Part shown: positions 63,012-64,000 of the stretch, piece after piece
Layout of the letters: every line of letters begins with the position of its first letter
How positions within the stretch are numbered: position 1 is the first letter of the stretch
Source: JAWPMT01 sp965227935
GTDB lineage: Bacteria; Bacteroidota; Bacteroidia; Cytophagales; Cyclobacteriaceae
DNA: 64,000 bases
Reading direction: 5' to 3'
Assembly (NCBI GenBank): GCA_965227935.1
Contig: CBDDGS010000019.1
Location: 2,480,001 to 2,544,000, forward strand
Made by a program: the position numbers and the translations under genes
Notes under the pieces: generated by a model
The model's input: the letters and a program-made list of their open reading frames with translations, nothing else
What the model was told of the DNA's origin: nothing
Database searches by the model: none

Positions 63012-63195
63012 CTGAAGTGAGTAGCACTGATAGCTAGCGCAAGAATAATGAATGATCGTGGTTCTGTGATCTTAGATCATAGATAGCAGTGGAAAAGCCG
63101 TTCAGAATCATGGTTCTTTGATCATGGGGTATGGTTGGATTAAGCTCAGGTTGTAGTTCTTTGAAAGGCAATGAACAAAGAACCGGAAACCAAGA
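63012..63195. repeat. Intergenic repeats with GGTTCT..GATCAT motif
   Basis: The gap holds GTGGTTCTGTGATC and TTAGATCAT near 63059-63080, and TGGTTCTTTGATCAT at 63111-63125, an exact copy of the 15-mer at 9364-9378. A further GTTCTTTGAAAGGC (near 63156) and AACAAAGAACCGG (near 63174) form an inverted-type relation. It is repeat material of unknown origin, and I see no coding gene. Confidence 0.55.
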
Positions 63196-63816
63196 TCATT
63201 CTCTAAGCTGGAACACAACATCCACAGCCACCCTTATCGCATCATCGGCTTTGATGGAGCCAAACAACACTTTGGGCGGATCTACCTGGAAGTCCGACAT
63301 TTTGAGCTCGGGCTCAGCACGGTAACGTAGCCTACCGGGGCCCTCAAGTACCCGATGAAAGTCAAGGGTCATTTCCCTGGTGACACCGGCCAGAGAGATG
63401 ATGACATCTGATTTCACATGCAGCTCTTGCTTCTCACGATCTTCTGCCTGAGAATAGATGCGTTTGATCTCCAACAGCAGTTCGGGATGAGTATCACTCT
63501 TCAGCGCCTTCCGAAACTCCTTGGTAATGGCCTTCATGCCGCAGTCAAATTCACTCACCGGAAATGACAGGCGTGCCTTATCGAGTTCGATCCGATCTGC
63601 ATAGTAGTCCGCCACTGCTTCGATTCGGTCGTTCTCAGCCTTCACCACGCTACACTCGTAGTTGTTGACATTCGTCTCGCCCAACACGACAAGTGAACTG
63701 TTATTAAGCAAATCCACAGGCAGGTCCGTCTGTTCGGGATTTTGGGCGCGAAGGGGGATTAAAGTCGTGATCGCCAATAAACAGACACCTATGAGTGAAA
63801 CCGTCAAGCTTTTCAT
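63196..63816 (-). CDS. YceI-like secreted protein, second copy (divergent)
   Basis: The 206-residue product (start at 63816) has a signal peptide ending IPLRAQ. The beta-rich body follows YceI order: SSLVVLGETNVNNYECSV at the start, DYYADRIELDKARLSFPVSEFDC, LKSDTHPELLLEI, and a final IKADDAIRVAVDVVFQL. It differs in detail from the copy at 58785 (extra cysteines in YEC and FDCGM), so it may bind another ligand. Its start faces a plus-strand gene at the window edge. Confidence 0.83.
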   Translation of the reverse strand: MKSLTVSLIGVCLLAITTLIPLRAQNPEQTDLPVDLLNNSSLVVLGETNVNNYECSVVKAENDRIEAVADYYADRIELDKARLSFPVSEFDCGMKAITKEFRKALKSDTHPELLLEIKRIYSQAEDREKQELHVKSDVIISLAGVTREMTLDFHRVLEGPGRLRYRAEPELKMSDFQVDPPKVLFGSIKADDAIRVAVDVVFQLRE

Positions 63817-63890
63817 TAGATCTTCAAGTTCCATTAGAAAAGCGGCAAATCAAACTTCAAGAGAAAATCAAAATGGCTTTTCTTTACGAC

Positions 63891-64000
63891 ATGACCCACA
63901 GGTATGAAATTGCTCTCCGAATCACCCTCCGCTGTGTTTGTACCGCGCTAGTATTGCTGGCCCTCGGCCATGAGCCACTGGCTCAGGAGCAGGAAGAAGA
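63891..64000 (+). CDS. Start of an exported protein, cut by the window edge
   Basis: The frame from 63891 gives the visible residues MTHRYEIALRITLRC and then a hydrophobic run (TALVLLALGHEP) ending LAQEQEE, a clear signal peptide with cleavage near AQ. A second possible ATG in the same frame is at 63873. It is divergent from the YceI-like gene. YceI genes in Bacteroidota are often next to DUF5777-type barrel genes, whose mature part also starts acidic, so this could be one. Too little is visible to name it. Confidence 0.6.
   Translation, partial: MTHRYEIALRITLRCVCTALVLLALGHEPLAQEQEE

Overview
The window looks like chromosomal DNA of a Bacteroidota bacterium, most likely a free-living, possibly marine, member of the Cytophagales. 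This is inferred from gene content. There is a lipoprotein-type TamA (TamL) beside TamB, a Bat (aerotolerance) operon, proteins resembling DUF5723, DUF4421, DUF4251 and PCMD families, many lipoproteins and very many outer-membrane beta-barrels. Base composition looks close to balanced, but I did not count it. I see no rRNA, tRNA, CRISPR array, transposase, integrase or prophage. No promoter was clear enough to list. Most genes are on the minus strand.

Layout. 1-8.5 kb: the end of a DUF5723-type protein, a secreted protein of unknown role, then the tamB-tamL pair for outer-membrane protein and envelope assembly. 8.7-13.5 kb: a secreted NTF2-like protein, then a minus-strand operon of beta-barrel, PCMD lipoprotein, trimeric-porin-like protein and a helical anchored protein. 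13.6-21.4 kb: a tripartite exporter (HlyD adaptor, DUF2955/FUSC-type permease, outer-membrane factor), an unknown barrel, and a three-gene set of OprB-like porin, helical protein and DUF2490-like protein. 21.4-29.7 kb: an exported hydrolase group (D-aminoacylase-like lipoprotein, metallophosphoesterase lipoprotein, SYLF protein, large BNR/VPS10-type lipoprotein, amidohydrolase) and a 78-residue protein. 29.8-33.6 kb: a MalT-type LuxR regulator split by a frameshift, divergent from an AI-2E-family membrane protein. 33.7-39.5 kb: a tight operon of variant M19 dipeptidase, short Omp85 barrel, OprB-like porin and DUF2490-like protein, preceded by a second amidohydrolase. 39.6-44.7 kb: an AraC regulator, a TPR histidine kinase, a small barrel, a lone PutAbiC-type protein and a DUF4251 protein. 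44.7-51.1 kb: moxR, DUF58, DUF4381, batA, fused batB/batC and batD. 51.3-57.3 kb: two closely similar sulfatases enclosing two MscS channels and a sulfotransferase. 57.5-64 kb: YceI proteins, a porin, small secreted proteins, a DUF4421-like barrel, another Omp85-type barrel and the start of one more exported protein.

Taken together, the window is an envelope and nutrient-handling region. The clearest candidate for an undescribed system is a modular set of OprB-like porin plus DUF2490-like protein. It occurs twice: once with an anchored helical protein, and once with an M19-family protein lacking expected metal ligands plus an Omp85-type barrel. The helical protein has a paralogue beside a third porin operon. 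The hydrolases nearby suggest uptake and processing of small peptides or N-acylated amino acids. That link is inference from position.

Intergenic DNA at several places carries short dispersed palindromic repeats, and three rho-independent terminators are clear in the 52.8-59.6 kb part.
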